The translations under genes were made by a program, and so were the position numbers. A DNA stretch of 64,000 nt, taken from positions 2,914,001 through 2,978,000 of the forward strand of contig NZ_CP037993.1 in the NCBI RefSeq assembly GCF_004367745.1. Reading direction: 5' to 3'. The number at the start of each line of letters is the position of its first letter. The stretch's first letter is position 1. Shown here piece by piece: positions 49,939-58,728 of the stretch. The notes under the pieces are model-generated. The model made no database searches and was not told where the DNA came from. It saw only the letters and a program-made list of their open reading frames with translations. This stretch comes from Herbaspirillum huttiense. GTDB taxonomy: Bacteria > Pseudomonadota > Gammaproteobacteria > Burkholderiales > Burkholderiaceae_D.

Positions 49939-51261
49939 TCAGCTGGTCAGCAGTTGCGGTGCGGTCTTGCCGTATTTGATGCTGGTTTCGGCCGGCAGCC
50001 AGTTGCCGGTCGACTCCTGGCGGCCCTGCAGCAGGAAGCGCGGCTTGGCGGCACTGATCTGGTCCGCCGCGAGTTTGGACAGCTCACCGATCTTGCCGTT
50101 CTTCATGCGATTGACGATGAGGCCATAACGGGTCTCGGGGAAGTCACGCAGCATATCGTAATCGCCATCGCTGTCGCCCGCCACGAACAACGGACCATAC
50201 CCCTTTTGCGCCACCAGCACCTGCTTGATGGCGACCGTCTTGCCCGGTCCCCAGGTCAGCGGCCACTCCTTCAGATAGGCATTGCGGAAGCTCTGCCCGT
50301 TGCGCTCCAGGCGCAGGCCGATGACGTTCTCACGGGTAACGTGGTAGCCATACTTGGGGTGCGTCGCAAACACGGCCACCACATCTTCCAGCGAGGCGGT
50401 ACAGACATAGACGTCGATGCCATTGCGGCGCAGGGTGTCCATCAAGGTGGCGATTTCGGTGCACAGGCGGATGCCATGGAAGTGCGACACGCTCACCACG
50501 CCCGCCTTGCCCGCACGATCGGCCGGGCTGGTGTACTTGACCTTGGTCAGCGCCGCGCCCAGGGCCGCATCGTTGGAGGCTTCGGCCAGCGCGCTCACTT
50601 CGGCCACGCTCATGTTGGCGAAGAAGTAGATCACCCAAGGATAACCGACGGCCACGCCATGGGTATCGTTGACGGCTTCATAGAGGTAGTAGAGCTTGGT
50701 ACGGAAGTCCTGGAACTCCGGCGTGGCGGTGATTTCTTCCAGGCTCTTGCTGCCGGCCATGCCTTTGTAATTGGCGTACAGGAACGCATAATCCGCATCG
50801 AGGTCAGCGCAGATCGCTTCCAGATCCACGATGTTGCCTGCCGCATTCTTGAAGTCCTTGCTGAACGGACCCGGCGGCACATTCTGACGGGTGATGGCCG
50901 CGAACTCGTTTGGTGTCAGCTTGAAAGACAGCGTATTGATCTGGTACATCAGCAGCGCTTCTTCGCAGTCATTCATGATGCTGGTGTTGTCCCAGTCGAA
51001 CACGGCATAGGGCCGCTTGCCGCTCTGGTAACCGGATGACAGCTTGCCATGCTCGGCGATCATCTGCGCCACCATCTCGTGATTGCGGGCCGCCCATTTG
51101 GCACGGTCCAGCGCGACTTCAGCGCGGGCGGCCGCCTGGCCGGGCGTGGCGATGGTAGCCAGTGCGCCACCGGCTGCAGCCGCCAGCAGGCCGCCCAGGA
51201 AACCACGGCGCCTGAGGGCGGGTGCGGCGGTGTCGGTCGTCGGTTTGTGATTGTTGTTCAT
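49939..51261 (-). CDS. Tat-exported HAD-family phosphatase in the ethanolamine operon
   Basis: 440-residue haloacid-dehalogenase-fold hydrolase. The N-terminus has a twin-arginine signal (LRRRGFLGGLLAAAAGGALA), so the enzyme is exported folded. Motif I is AVFDWDNTS with nucleophile Asp89 and Asp91; motif IV is VAGDSDGDYDML. The layout resembles the phosphorylcholine phosphatase PchP of Pseudomonas, which frees choline. Lying between the permease and eutB, it could free ethanolamine from phosphoethanolamine outside the membrane for uptake by Eat; that function is inference. ATG at 51261 gives the Tat signal its correct beginning; the longer frame has no support. Confidence 0.82.
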   Translation of the reverse strand: MNNNHKPTTDTAAPALRRRGFLGGLLAAAAGGALATIATPGQAAARAEVALDRAKWAARNHEMVAQMIAEHGKLSSGYQSGKRPYAVFDWDNTSIMNDCEEALLMYQINTLSFKLTPNEFAAITRQNVPPGPFSKDFKNAAGNIVDLEAICADLDADYAFLYANYKGMAGSKSLEEITATPEFQDFRTKLYYLYEAVNDTHGVAVGYPWVIYFFANMSVAEVSALAEASNDAALGAALTKVKYTSPADRAGKAGVVSVSHFHGIRLCTEIATLMDTLRRNGIDVYVCTASLEDVVAVFATHPKYGYHVTRENVIGLRLERNGQSFRNAYLKEWPLTWGPGKTVAIKQVLVAQKGYGPLFVAGDSDGDYDMLRDFPETRYGLIVNRMKNGKIGELSKLAADQISAAKPRFLLQGRQESTGNWLPAETSIKYGKTAPQLLTS

Positions 51262-51316
51262 GATCGCCCAGTCGAATGATCGGTTTGGAGTTATCGGTAT
51301 AAAAGTTTTATATCGT

Positions 51317-52699
51317 TCAGAATTCTGCAACCGCCGCCGCCCCTTCGGCACGCTGGCGTGCCGTCGCCAGGAACCAGGCATAGCCCAGTGCCAGCAAGGC
51401 GACGAAGATGCCGAAGATCAGCGGGTTGTAATAGATCATGGTGGCCATGCACACCAGCGCACCGAAGAGCGCGAAGGCCGGGAAGTACGGATACAGCGGT
51501 GCCCGGAAAGGCCGCTCCAGGCCGGCCTCGGCGCGGCGCAGGCGGAACAGCGAGAGCATCGACAGGATGTACATCAGGATGGCGCCGAATACCGACATGG
51601 TGACGATGTTGGCCGTGAGCGTCTGGCCGCCGATCTTGATGAGTTCATCGCTGTAGATGGCGGCGATCCCCACCACCCCGCCGGCCAGGATGGCGCGGTG
51701 CGGGGTCTTGAAACGCGGATGGACACGGGCGAAATACGCCGGCAGGTAGCCTTCGCGGGCCAGCGCAAAGATCTGGCGCGAATAGCCCAGGATGATGCCG
51801 TGGAAGGACGCCACCAACCCGAACAGCCCCAGCCACACCAGCATGTGCAGCCAGTTGCTGTTGTCGCCGACGATCAGCTTCATGGCCTGCGGCAGCGGGT
51901 CGTTGATATTGGCCAGCTTGGTCCAGTCGCCTGCGCCGCCGGCAAAGAGCATCACCCCAATGGCCAGCACCACCAGCGTGAGGATGCCGGTGATGTAGGC
52001 GATGGGAATGGAACGCTTGGGGTCCTTGGCCTCTTCAGCCGCCATGGCCACGCCTTCGATGGCCAGGAAGAACCAGATCGCAAACGGGATCGCCGCGAAC
52101 ATGCCCGGCACCGCCGCCATGCTGAAGGCATCACTGCCGGACCAGCCGCCCTTGGTGAAATTGGCCAGCGAGAAGCCCGGCGCCACCACGCCCATGAAGA
52201 CCAGCAGCTCGAAGATCGCCAGCAGCGTGACGAACAATTCAAAGGTCGCCGCGATCTGCACCCCGACGATGTTGAGCGTCATGAACACGAGATACGCCCC
52301 CAGTGCCGCCAGCTTGGGATCGATATGGGGGAACTGCACATTCAGGTAGGCGCCGATGGCCAGTGCGATGGCCGGTGGCGCAAAGACGAATTCAATCAGC
52401 GTGGCGGCCCCGGCCAGATAGCCGCCGACCGGCCCGAAGGCGCGCTTGCTGTAGGCAAACGGCCCGCCCGCATGGGGAATCGAGGTGGTGAGTTCAGTGA
52501 AGCTGAAGATGAAGGTGGCATACATGGCCGCGATGAATAGCGCGGTGACGGTGAAGCCCAGCGTCCCGGCACTGGCCCAGCCATAGCTCCAGCCGAAGTA
52601 TTCGCCGGAAATCACCAGCCCGACCGCAATGGCCCAGAGCTGCAGGGTGGACAGGACGGGCTTGAGCGTGTGCCCCTGCCCTGAAGAGCTTGCATTCAT
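51317..52699 (-). CDS. eat: Ethanolamine permease (APC superfamily)
   Basis: 460-residue inner-membrane transporter with about 12 helices, first near 22-43 (LWAIAVGLVISGEYFGWSYG). The segments GGPFAYSKRAFGPVGGYLAG and EGVAMAAEEAKDPKRSIPIA are shared by the Eat ethanolamine permeases. GGGAGAA six bases before ATG sets the start. It is the first gene of the minus-strand unit eat - phosphatase - eutB - eutC and is divergent from eutR. It ends 55 bases before the phosphatase start. Confidence 0.92.
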   Translation of the reverse strand: MNASSSGQGHTLKPVLSTLQLWAIAVGLVISGEYFGWSYGWASAGTLGFTVTALFIAAMYATFIFSFTELTTSIPHAGGPFAYSKRAFGPVGGYLAGAATLIEFVFAPPAIALAIGAYLNVQFPHIDPKLAALGAYLVFMTLNIVGVQIAATFELFVTLLAIFELLVFMGVVAPGFSLANFTKGGWSGSDAFSMAAVPGMFAAIPFAIWFFLAIEGVAMAAEEAKDPKRSIPIAYITGILTLVVLAIGVMLFAGGAGDWTKLANINDPLPQAMKLIVGDNSNWLHMLVWLGLFGLVASFHGIILGYSRQIFALAREGYLPAYFARVHPRFKTPHRAILAGGVVGIAAIYSDELIKIGGQTLTANIVTMSVFGAILMYILSMLSLFRLRRAEAGLERPFRAPLYPYFPAFALFGALVCMATMIYYNPLIFGIFVALLALGYAWFLATARQRAEGAAAVAEF

Positions 52700-52898
52700 C
52701 GGATTCTCCCTTTGGCGCGAAGGCGGAGCCGCTGCATGGCGGCCCCTGTGAAAGGACGGGCGGGCATGGCGCTTGCTTGATTTCGCGCAATGCGCTGCCC
52801 TGCCGACGCAATATAGCAACGGCGATTTCGGCGGCGTTATCGAAATTCGGCAAAACTGCGCGGCTTGCCCGCCGCCCGGTCGATCAAGGAGCCTGTCC
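52700..52898. promoter_or_regulatory. Divergent promoter region eat / eutR
   Basis: 199 bases shared by both promoters. It has a spaced inverted repeat ATTTCG-N10-CGAAAT (52825-52830 and 52841-52846) and another ATTTCG at 52779-52784, likely operator half-sites for EutR or the cobalamin-linked activation of the operon. The eutR ribosome site is AAGGAG near 52886. Confidence 0.5.
52825..52846. repeat. Spaced inverted repeat, candidate EutR operator
   Basis: ATTTCG and CGAAAT are perfect complements 10 bases apart, about one helical turn and a half centre to centre. A third half-site of the same sequence lies 46 bases upstream. Confidence 0.45.
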
Positions 52899-53909
52899 AT
52901 GCCCTCTCTCGCACTGTCCCAAGCTGACACATCTGCCACGCACAGCCAGCGGGCATTGCGCACCGCCGTTGCGCGCGACGTGGATGAGCATGCGCACAAC
53001 CTGACCGATTGGGAGCAACGCTACGACCAGATCACCTGCGGCGCTTTCGAAGGCGTGCTGCAGGAATGGCAGAGCAGCGGCCTGCAGATCTTCCGCGAGG
53101 CCAGCAGCCGTGCGGTACGGCAGTCCTGCCAGGTGTGGCCGGACGCCTTCTGGTTCGGCATCGAGGTGCGCACCAGTGGCATGCGCATCAACGGCCGCCA
53201 GGTCGGCGAGGATGTGGTGATGACGCGGCCCGGCGCCTGCGAATTCGAACTGGTCACGCCGGATGCACACGAGATCTATGGCATCGTGGTCCAGCGCGAT
53301 GCCCTGCAGTCCAGCGCGGCACGCCTGGGCTGCATGGCATCGCTGGACTGGAAACGTCTGGGCCAGGCAGAGTTGCTGAAAGTCGATCACCAGGGGCTGG
53401 AGGAGTGCCGCCAGCAGATCGCTGCCCTGCTGACCCTGGCCGGACAGGCCAGCGGTGCGCAAGCGCACGCCGCCCTGCAGCTGCGCCAGGAAGCGGTGCT
53501 GGTGGCGCTGCTGGCGATGCTCGATGAAGGCGAGATCGAGGCTGAAGCAGGGACCAGCTTCCTGCGCCGCCGCCGCATCGTCAACGATGCGCGCGAGTTC
53601 GCCATGGCGCATCAGGACAGTCCGGTGACCGTGCCCATGCTGTGTGAAGCGGTCCATGTCAGCCGCCGTACTCTGCAATACTGCTTTGAGGATGTACTGG
53701 GCATCAGTCCCATGAGCTATCTGCGGTCGCTGCGCCTGAACGGCGTGCGCCGGGCCCTGTGCGAAGGTGATGGCAGCCAGGCCGTGGGCAGCATCGGCGA
53801 CATCGCGGCCGCCTGGGGCTTTGCCAATTTCAGCCAGTTCTCCTGCGACTACAAGAAGCTGTTCGGGCAGACGCCGTCGGCCATGCTGCAGGCACGGACC
53901 CGGCACTGA
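52899..53909 (+). CDS. eutR: AraC-family activator of ethanolamine utilisation
   Basis: 336-residue regulator: an N-terminal ligand-binding part (WEQRYDQITCGAFEGVLQEW, RINGRQVGEDVVMTRPGACE) and a C-terminal double helix-turn-helix of the AraC type (SPVTVPMLCEAVHVSRRTLQ, FANFSQFSCDYKKLFGQTPS). In enterics EutR turns on the eut operon with ethanolamine and adenosylcobalamin. AAGGAG eight bases ahead of ATG sets the start. It is divergent from the eat operon, and the shared region bears the likely binding sites. Confidence 0.9.
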   Translation: MPSLALSQADTSATHSQRALRTAVARDVDEHAHNLTDWEQRYDQITCGAFEGVLQEWQSSGLQIFREASSRAVRQSCQVWPDAFWFGIEVRTSGMRINGRQVGEDVVMTRPGACEFELVTPDAHEIYGIVVQRDALQSSAARLGCMASLDWKRLGQAELLKVDHQGLEECRQQIAALLTLAGQASGAQAHAALQLRQEAVLVALLAMLDEGEIEAEAGTSFLRRRRIVNDAREFAMAHQDSPVTVPMLCEAVHVSRRTLQYCFEDVLGISPMSYLRSLRLNGVRRALCEGDGSQAVGSIGDIAAAWGFANFSQFSCDYKKLFGQTPSAMLQARTRH

Positions 53910-54026
53910 TCGCCACCCGCCGGTACGATGAAACGAGAGGCATGCACGACCGGCCATGCCGCAACGAGGTATATTCTGCACATATGCATTCGCATGCAAG
54001 CCTGCACTTCAACCTATGGCACGCCG

Positions 54027-55103
54027 ATGGTCCGCTTAGTCCCCCTGGTCCGCTCAGTCCGATTTTCTGCCCTGCTCATCGCCGCCTTGTGGGCGTTGCC
54101 AGCAGCAGCCGAGTCCTCATCGTCCTCCCCGCCCGCCCCTGCGCAGGCGCGTCAGGCGCTCTCGCTGGGCAGCACGCCCTACACCATGGCCGTCTATGCC
54201 AACGCCGATCTGAACGATCTCCCCAGCCATGTCGAGCGCGCCGTCATCATCGTGCACGGGGTCAAGCGCAATGCGGTTGACTACTTTGCCCTCGGTCAAC
54301 ACCTGCTGCAGCAGGCAGCATTGACCTCAGGCAATACACTGCTGCTGGCACCCAACTTCATGGCCAGCAAGGATGCCGGTCTCTTGCCGGGCATGCCGAT
54401 CTGGGCCGGCAACGGCTGGATGCAAGGAGCAGGCTCCATTCGAGGCGTTACGGGGATCAGCAGCTTCGCGGCACTGGATGACCTGGTGCGCTGGCTGGCA
54501 GAGCCCCGGCGCTTTCCCGACCTGCGCGAGATCGTCCTGATCGGCCATTCCGCCGGGGCCCAGCTGATGCAGCGCTACGCCTTGCTCAATCCGGTCGCGG
54601 AGACCTTGCAGGCCGCCGGGATTCAGGTACGCTACATCATTTCCAGTCCTTCGTCCTATCTCTACGTGAGCCCGGAACGTCCGCAGGCAGGCGCATTCGC
54701 GGTACCGGCAGCGGCGTCCTGCCCGCATTACGACCACTACCGTTACGGTCTCGTCGAGCCTCCCGCTTACCTGGTGCAGCAGCATCTGGAGGCGCGCCAG
54801 CTATGGGCACGCTATGCGGCTCGTGACGTGCGCTACCTGGTGGGCGGGCGTGATGTCGATCCACAGCATCGCTTCCTCGACCGCTCCTGCGGCGCAGCGC
54901 TGCAGGGACCGACGCGGCTGGCGCGGCAACTGGCGTACCGGGACTATGAACAGTTTCTGGCCGGGCAATGGCAGATCCCGATACACCATCCGCAGCAGGT
55001 GATTCCGGACGCGGCCCACGGGGCGCCGCGCTTGTATCGTTCTCCGCTGGCGCCGGGCCTGATCTTTGCGCAGCCCGCGCAGGAGCCTCCGGCTCAGCAC
55101 TAG
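54027..55103 (+). CDS. Exported alpha/beta hydrolase of unknown substrate
   Basis: 358 residues with a signal peptide (RFSALLIAALWALPAAAE), so probably periplasmic. The mature part has an alpha/beta hydrolase core: AVIIVHGVKRNAVDYF (oxyanion region), then nucleophile elbow GHSAGAQLMQRY and a late His region (IPDAAHGAPRLYRSP). A catalytic Asp is probably in VGGRDVDPQHRF. I do not recognise a specific enzyme; esterase or depolymerase roles are possible. Starts at 53928 and 53994 exist, but ATG at 54027 gives the best signal peptide. It sits alone between eutR and the N-glycosyltransferase gene. Confidence 0.75.
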   Translation: MVRLVPLVRSVRFSALLIAALWALPAAAESSSSSPPAPAQARQALSLGSTPYTMAVYANADLNDLPSHVERAVIIVHGVKRNAVDYFALGQHLLQQAALTSGNTLLLAPNFMASKDAGLLPGMPIWAGNGWMQGAGSIRGVTGISSFAALDDLVRWLAEPRRFPDLREIVLIGHSAGAQLMQRYALLNPVAETLQAAGIQVRYIISSPSSYLYVSPERPQAGAFAVPAAASCPHYDHYRYGLVEPPAYLVQQHLEARQLWARYAARDVRYLVGGRDVDPQHRFLDRSCGAALQGPTRLARQLAYRDYEQFLAGQWQIPIHHPQQVIPDAAHGAPRLYRSPLAPGLIFAQPAQEPPAQH

Positions 55104-55217
55104 GCTTGTGGGGGCAACGCATCTCGCAGATTGCATGGGAACAGGCTCCAAAGCACTGGCAGTGATCCCGGAGAGACGGCACAATGCCGGCAGCCCAAGC
55201 CCGACAACGAGAACACA

Positions 55218-57086
55218 ATGACGGCCAGCCAAGACAACATTTTCTCCCTGGAAAACTTCGAGTATCTCTGTTACGCGCGCCAGCAGGAACCTGCGGCACG
55301 GGAACTGGTGCGCCTGCTGCAACTGATCGACCGCCAGTATGGCCAGCTGGCCGGCAAGTTTTCGCTGCAGGTCTCCCCGGCCGTAACCCAGGCTGAACTG
55401 GAACAGCACACGCTGACCCGCATCACCGGTGCCATCTCGGCCCTGCTGTCGGACCCCGGCTTTCACCTGAGCCCCAACGGCTTCGGTCAATTGATCCACT
55501 TCCAGCGCTGGCTGGCGGCCCTCTTCGGTGCCAGCCACTTCATCAATGCCGACCACATCCTGCGCTCGCTCAATTTCGGCGGGCCACAGGCCAAAGTGTT
55601 TGAGGTCAAGCCGCTGGACTTGGTGAAATTCTGTCTGCTGTATTCGCCCGAGTCGGAGTTGGCACTGGATGTGGAAGCCCTGTGGGCGCAAAACAAGCCG
55701 CTGGCCGCCGCCCTCTTCCTGGCGCTGATGTCACCGCGTTTTCTCGGTACGCCGGCGGCGCATTCCAAGCGTGAAGCGCTGCTGCAGTGGCTGCCTGACC
55801 GGCTGCCCGAGCTGGAATCGCTGGACGGGCTGCCAGTGGCCGTCCTGCATGATGTCTACATGCACTGCAGCTACGCCGACCTGCCGCAGCGCCATCGCAT
55901 CAAGGGCGCAATCAACCAGCTGCTGCGCAGGAAGCTGGATGCCGAAGGGCTGGACGACCTCTCGCAGACCGGCGATGCACGCGTCAATGGCAAGCCGGTG
56001 ATGCTGGTCTTGCTGGAATGGTTTTCGGGCGGGCATTCGATCTATCGCACGCACTCCAAGACCCTGGAAGCGGCGCGCCGTCATTTCCACGTGGTGGCCC
56101 TGGGCTACGCGGCCAATACTGACGAACTGGGCCGTGCCGTCTTCGATGAATTCATCACGCTGGCGCAGCCGGGCAATCTGATGGCCAGCCTGCAGACGCT
56201 GCGCGAGATTGCCACGGCGCGCCGACCGCGGGTGTTCTACATGCCCAGCGTGGGCATGTTCCCCATCACCATGTTCGCCGCCAATCTGCGCGTGGCGCCC
56301 TTGCAGGTGGCGGCGCTCGGGCATCCGGCGACCACCTGCTCGCCGCGCATCGACTACATCAGCGTGGAAGAGGATTTCATCGGCGACCCGGCCTGCTTCA
56401 GCGAGCAACTGCTGCGCCTGCCTGCCGACGGACAACCCTACCGGCCCTCGGCCGTGCCCTTCATCGTGCCGCAATTGCAGCGGCGCAATCAGCCGGTAGT
56501 GAACGTGGCCGTGGCCGCCACCACCATGAAACTGAACCCGCGCTTCCTGATGGCCTGCCAGCGCATCGTGGAATTGTCGGCGCAAGTGCCAGGCGGTGCG
56601 GCGCGCGAAGTGCGGCTACATTTCCTGGTGGGGCAGGCACAAGGGCTGCTCTATCCGCAGCTGCAACGGCTGATCCTGCGCTACGTTCCGAGCGCGCAAG
56701 TCTATCCGCACCAGCCTTACCAGCAGTACCTGTCGCTCTTCAACCAGTGCGACATGTTCCTGTCGCCCCTGCCCTTCGGCAATACGAATGGGATCATCGA
56801 TGCCTTCACGGTAGGACTGCCGGGTGTCTGCAAGACCGGGCCGGAGGTTTTCGAACACATCGATGAGGGGCTGTTCCGCCGTATCGGACTTCCCGACTGG
56901 ACCATTGCCGCCACGCTGGACGACTACATCCTGGCGGCAGTCCGCATGGCGACCGACTATGCTGCGCGCAGTGCGCTGTATGCGTTGCTGGCCGATCCGC
57001 AAGCGCTGCAACGACTGTTCGAGGGACGGCCCGAATCGCTGGGGGATGCGCTGGCCGCACTGTGCGGCGAGGCAGCGGGCGACTGA
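55218..57086 (+). CDS. HMW1C-like cytoplasmic N-glycosyltransferase (GT41)
   Basis: 622 residues, almost exactly the length of the Actinobacillus NGT. GT41 fold: an all-helical N-terminal domain (~1-220) and two Rossmann-like halves. Diagnostic stretches are FGNTNGIID (residues 520-528), VCKTGPEVFEHIDEGLF and LPDWTIAATLDDYI. Such enzymes add glucose or galactose to Asn in N-X-S/T sites of cytoplasmic proteins, mostly adhesins such as HMW1 before secretion. No adhesin or TpsB transporter gene is adjacent, so the acceptor must be remote. No Shine-Dalgarno of the strong kind; GAGAA precedes ATG. Confidence 0.9.
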   Translation: MTASQDNIFSLENFEYLCYARQQEPAARELVRLLQLIDRQYGQLAGKFSLQVSPAVTQAELEQHTLTRITGAISALLSDPGFHLSPNGFGQLIHFQRWLAALFGASHFINADHILRSLNFGGPQAKVFEVKPLDLVKFCLLYSPESELALDVEALWAQNKPLAAALFLALMSPRFLGTPAAHSKREALLQWLPDRLPELESLDGLPVAVLHDVYMHCSYADLPQRHRIKGAINQLLRRKLDAEGLDDLSQTGDARVNGKPVMLVLLEWFSGGHSIYRTHSKTLEAARRHFHVVALGYAANTDELGRAVFDEFITLAQPGNLMASLQTLREIATARRPRVFYMPSVGMFPITMFAANLRVAPLQVAALGHPATTCSPRIDYISVEEDFIGDPACFSEQLLRLPADGQPYRPSAVPFIVPQLQRRNQPVVNVAVAATTMKLNPRFLMACQRIVELSAQVPGGAAREVRLHFLVGQAQGLLYPQLQRLILRYVPSAQVYPHQPYQQYLSLFNQCDMFLSPLPFGNTNGIIDAFTVGLPGVCKTGPEVFEHIDEGLFRRIGLPDWTIAATLDDYILAAVRMATDYAARSALYALLADPQALQRLFEGRPESLGDALAALCGEAAGD

Positions 57087-57089
57087 GCC

Positions 57090-57530
57090 TCAGGCGGTGG
57101 CGAGGGGTGCTGCCTGTTCCGGCGGCAAGGCAGCCAGCGCGGGCAGGTCCAGGGCTGCGCGTCGTTGCTGGCAGGCGGGATTGGGTTGCCCATCGGGCTC
57201 CCAGGGAGAGAATTCACGGCAGGTGCTGGGCCGCTGCGGGTAGATGCGGCATCCCACGCCCGGCTTGCCCAGCTCCCCGACCAGTGCGATGCAGCGGCCA
57301 TGTCCGTTTTCCGTGCCTTTCATGCAGGCCAGCGTGTCGTTGACCTTGCTGGTGAGTTCCACCGGCACCATGCCGCCCAATCCATCGCTGAGTTCGCCGC
57401 AATAGAACGACACCCGGAAATGCGCGCAGCAGCCACCACAGGCAGTGCAGGGATTGTCGGGTGAATCGGCCATGTCGGTGAAGAGACGGTCTTCATCGAC
57501 GATCCAGTGGACGGCGGTGTTCTCACGCAT
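57090..57530 (-). CDS. YkgJ-family cysteine-cluster protein
   Basis: 146-residue cytoplasmic protein with the Cys cluster NPCTACGGCCAHF near residues 27-38 and later Cys in VGCRIYPQRPSTCREF. The family (CxxCxxCC-type) is thought to bind zinc or an iron-sulfur cluster; its role is unknown. It converges with the N-glycosyltransferase gene with a 3-base gap. The ATG at 57530 is the first; MADSPDNPC at 57473 is an alternative start that keeps the cluster whole. Confidence 0.85.
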   Translation of the reverse strand: MRENTAVHWIVDEDRLFTDMADSPDNPCTACGGCCAHFRVSFYCGELSDGLGGMVPVELTSKVNDTLACMKGTENGHGRCIALVGELGKPGVGCRIYPQRPSTCREFSPWEPDGQPNPACQQRRAALDLPALAALPPEQAAPLATA

Positions 57531-57567
57531 GGAAACGGCAGGAAAGACAAAACCGCCATGATACGAC

Positions 57568-57596
57568 AGGCACAGCCTGTCACGCAGGCTGTGCCT
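57568..57596 (-). terminator. Hairpin after the ABC operon
   Basis: AGGCACAGCCTG and CAGGCTGTGCCT form a perfect 12-bp stem with a 5-base loop, 9 bases beyond the substrate-binding-protein stop. The T-tail is poor, so termination may be aided. Confidence 0.6.
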
Positions 57597-57604
57597 CCTT
57601 ACGC

Positions 57605-58621
57605 TCAGCTGCCTTTGCGTTCCTTGAAGGCCGGCACGAACATCTCATGCCACACCGCCGGCTTGGTCTTGATGGTGCCGGCTTTGCCCATGAAGATCAC
57701 ATATTGCATGATGTCCACCGGGGTGCTCGTGAACTCGGTGCCCGGGTCCGCCAGCATCTGCTCCACTTCTTCCTGCGGCAGCTTCAGCTTGGAAACGCGC
57801 AGGAAGATCTCGGCTGCGCCCTTGCGGTTCTTGGCGATGTAGGCGTTGGCCTCTTCCTGCGCGGCCATGAAAGCCTGGGTCAGTTTGGGATTCTTGTCGG
57901 TGAAGGACTTCAGTGCAAAGACCACGTCAATGGTGATGTGGCCCAGCACGTCGGTGGAATTCAACACACGGGTGATGCCCGGGGCCTTGGCTTCCTGGTA
58001 GGAGAACGGCGGCGAGGTGAAGTGCGCCGTGATCTCGGTCTTGCCCGAGACCAGGGACGCCATCGCTTCCGGATGCGACAGGCTCACCGTCAACGGATCC
58101 AGCTTGGCGTAGTTCTCGATGCCGAAGGTCTTGGCGGCCGCCATCTGCAACAGCACCGCCGACAGCGAAGTCTTGATGCCGGGGATGGCGATCTTGTCCT
58201 TGGGCGTAAAGTCTTTCAGCGACTTGACGTTGGGGTTGTTGGTGTTGAGCCAGAGCGGCGAAGTCGACAGTGCGCCCAGTCCCACCACTTCCGAACGCGG
58301 AATGCCATGCGCCTTGGACCACAGCGTCACGAAGCCCGGTGCGCCGGTGCCGGCGATGTCGAGGTTGCCGGCCAGCATGGCGTCATTGATGACGTTGCCG
58401 CCGTCGAGCAGCACCCACTTGGTCTTGACCTCGCCCAGGCCCATGGCCTTGGCGTGCTTTTCCACCAGGTTCTGGTCGCGGATCACCATCAGCGGCAGGT
58501 ACAGCAGGCCATAGCCGTGCGAGATGCGCACTTCCTGCGCTTCGGCGCGGGCCGTGCCGGATACGGCGGACAGCGCCACGGCGCTGGCGATCATGAGGCT
58601 GGTGAAGGTACGTCGTTGCAT
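57605..58621 (-). CDS. Periplasmic substrate-binding protein of a nitrate/sulfonate-type ABC importer
   Basis: 338-residue NMT1/SsuA-like protein. Signal peptide MQRRTFTSLMIASAVALSAV, cleavage near ARAEA. The mature part shows VRISHGYGLLYLPLMVIRDQ and GGNVINDAMLAGNLDIAGTG, typical of the TauA/SsuA/NrtA group. No ligand can be named; aliphatic sulfonates, taurine, nitrate and thiamine precursors are handled by relatives. It is the third gene after the ATPase and permease, 107 bases downstream of the permease. No accompanying oxygenase or reductase is adjacent. Confidence 0.9.
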   Translation of the reverse strand: MQRRTFTSLMIASAVALSAVSGTARAEAQEVRISHGYGLLYLPLMVIRDQNLVEKHAKAMGLGEVKTKWVLLDGGNVINDAMLAGNLDIAGTGAPGFVTLWSKAHGIPRSEVVGLGALSTSPLWLNTNNPNVKSLKDFTPKDKIAIPGIKTSLSAVLLQMAAAKTFGIENYAKLDPLTVSLSHPEAMASLVSGKTEITAHFTSPPFSYQEAKAPGITRVLNSTDVLGHITIDVVFALKSFTDKNPKLTQAFMAAQEEANAYIAKNRKGAAEIFLRVSKLKLPQEEVEQMLADPGTEFTSTPVDIMQYVIFMGKAGTIKTKPAVWHEMFVPAFKERKGS

Positions 58622-58728
58622 GCTTGTCTCCTGAAGGTCGTCAGTTTATCGGTCTTGTATGGATCGTTGCGTGTTGATGTACGGCTTGCGCGGACCTTGT
58701 ATGGAGGCAAGGTCCGCAGCCCGGCAGC

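Noticed and set aside
47595..53909. Possible ethanolamine microcompartment
   Set aside because: No shell-protein gene (eutS, M, N, L, K) is present and EutB/EutC lack evident encapsulation peptides in a shell-gene context.
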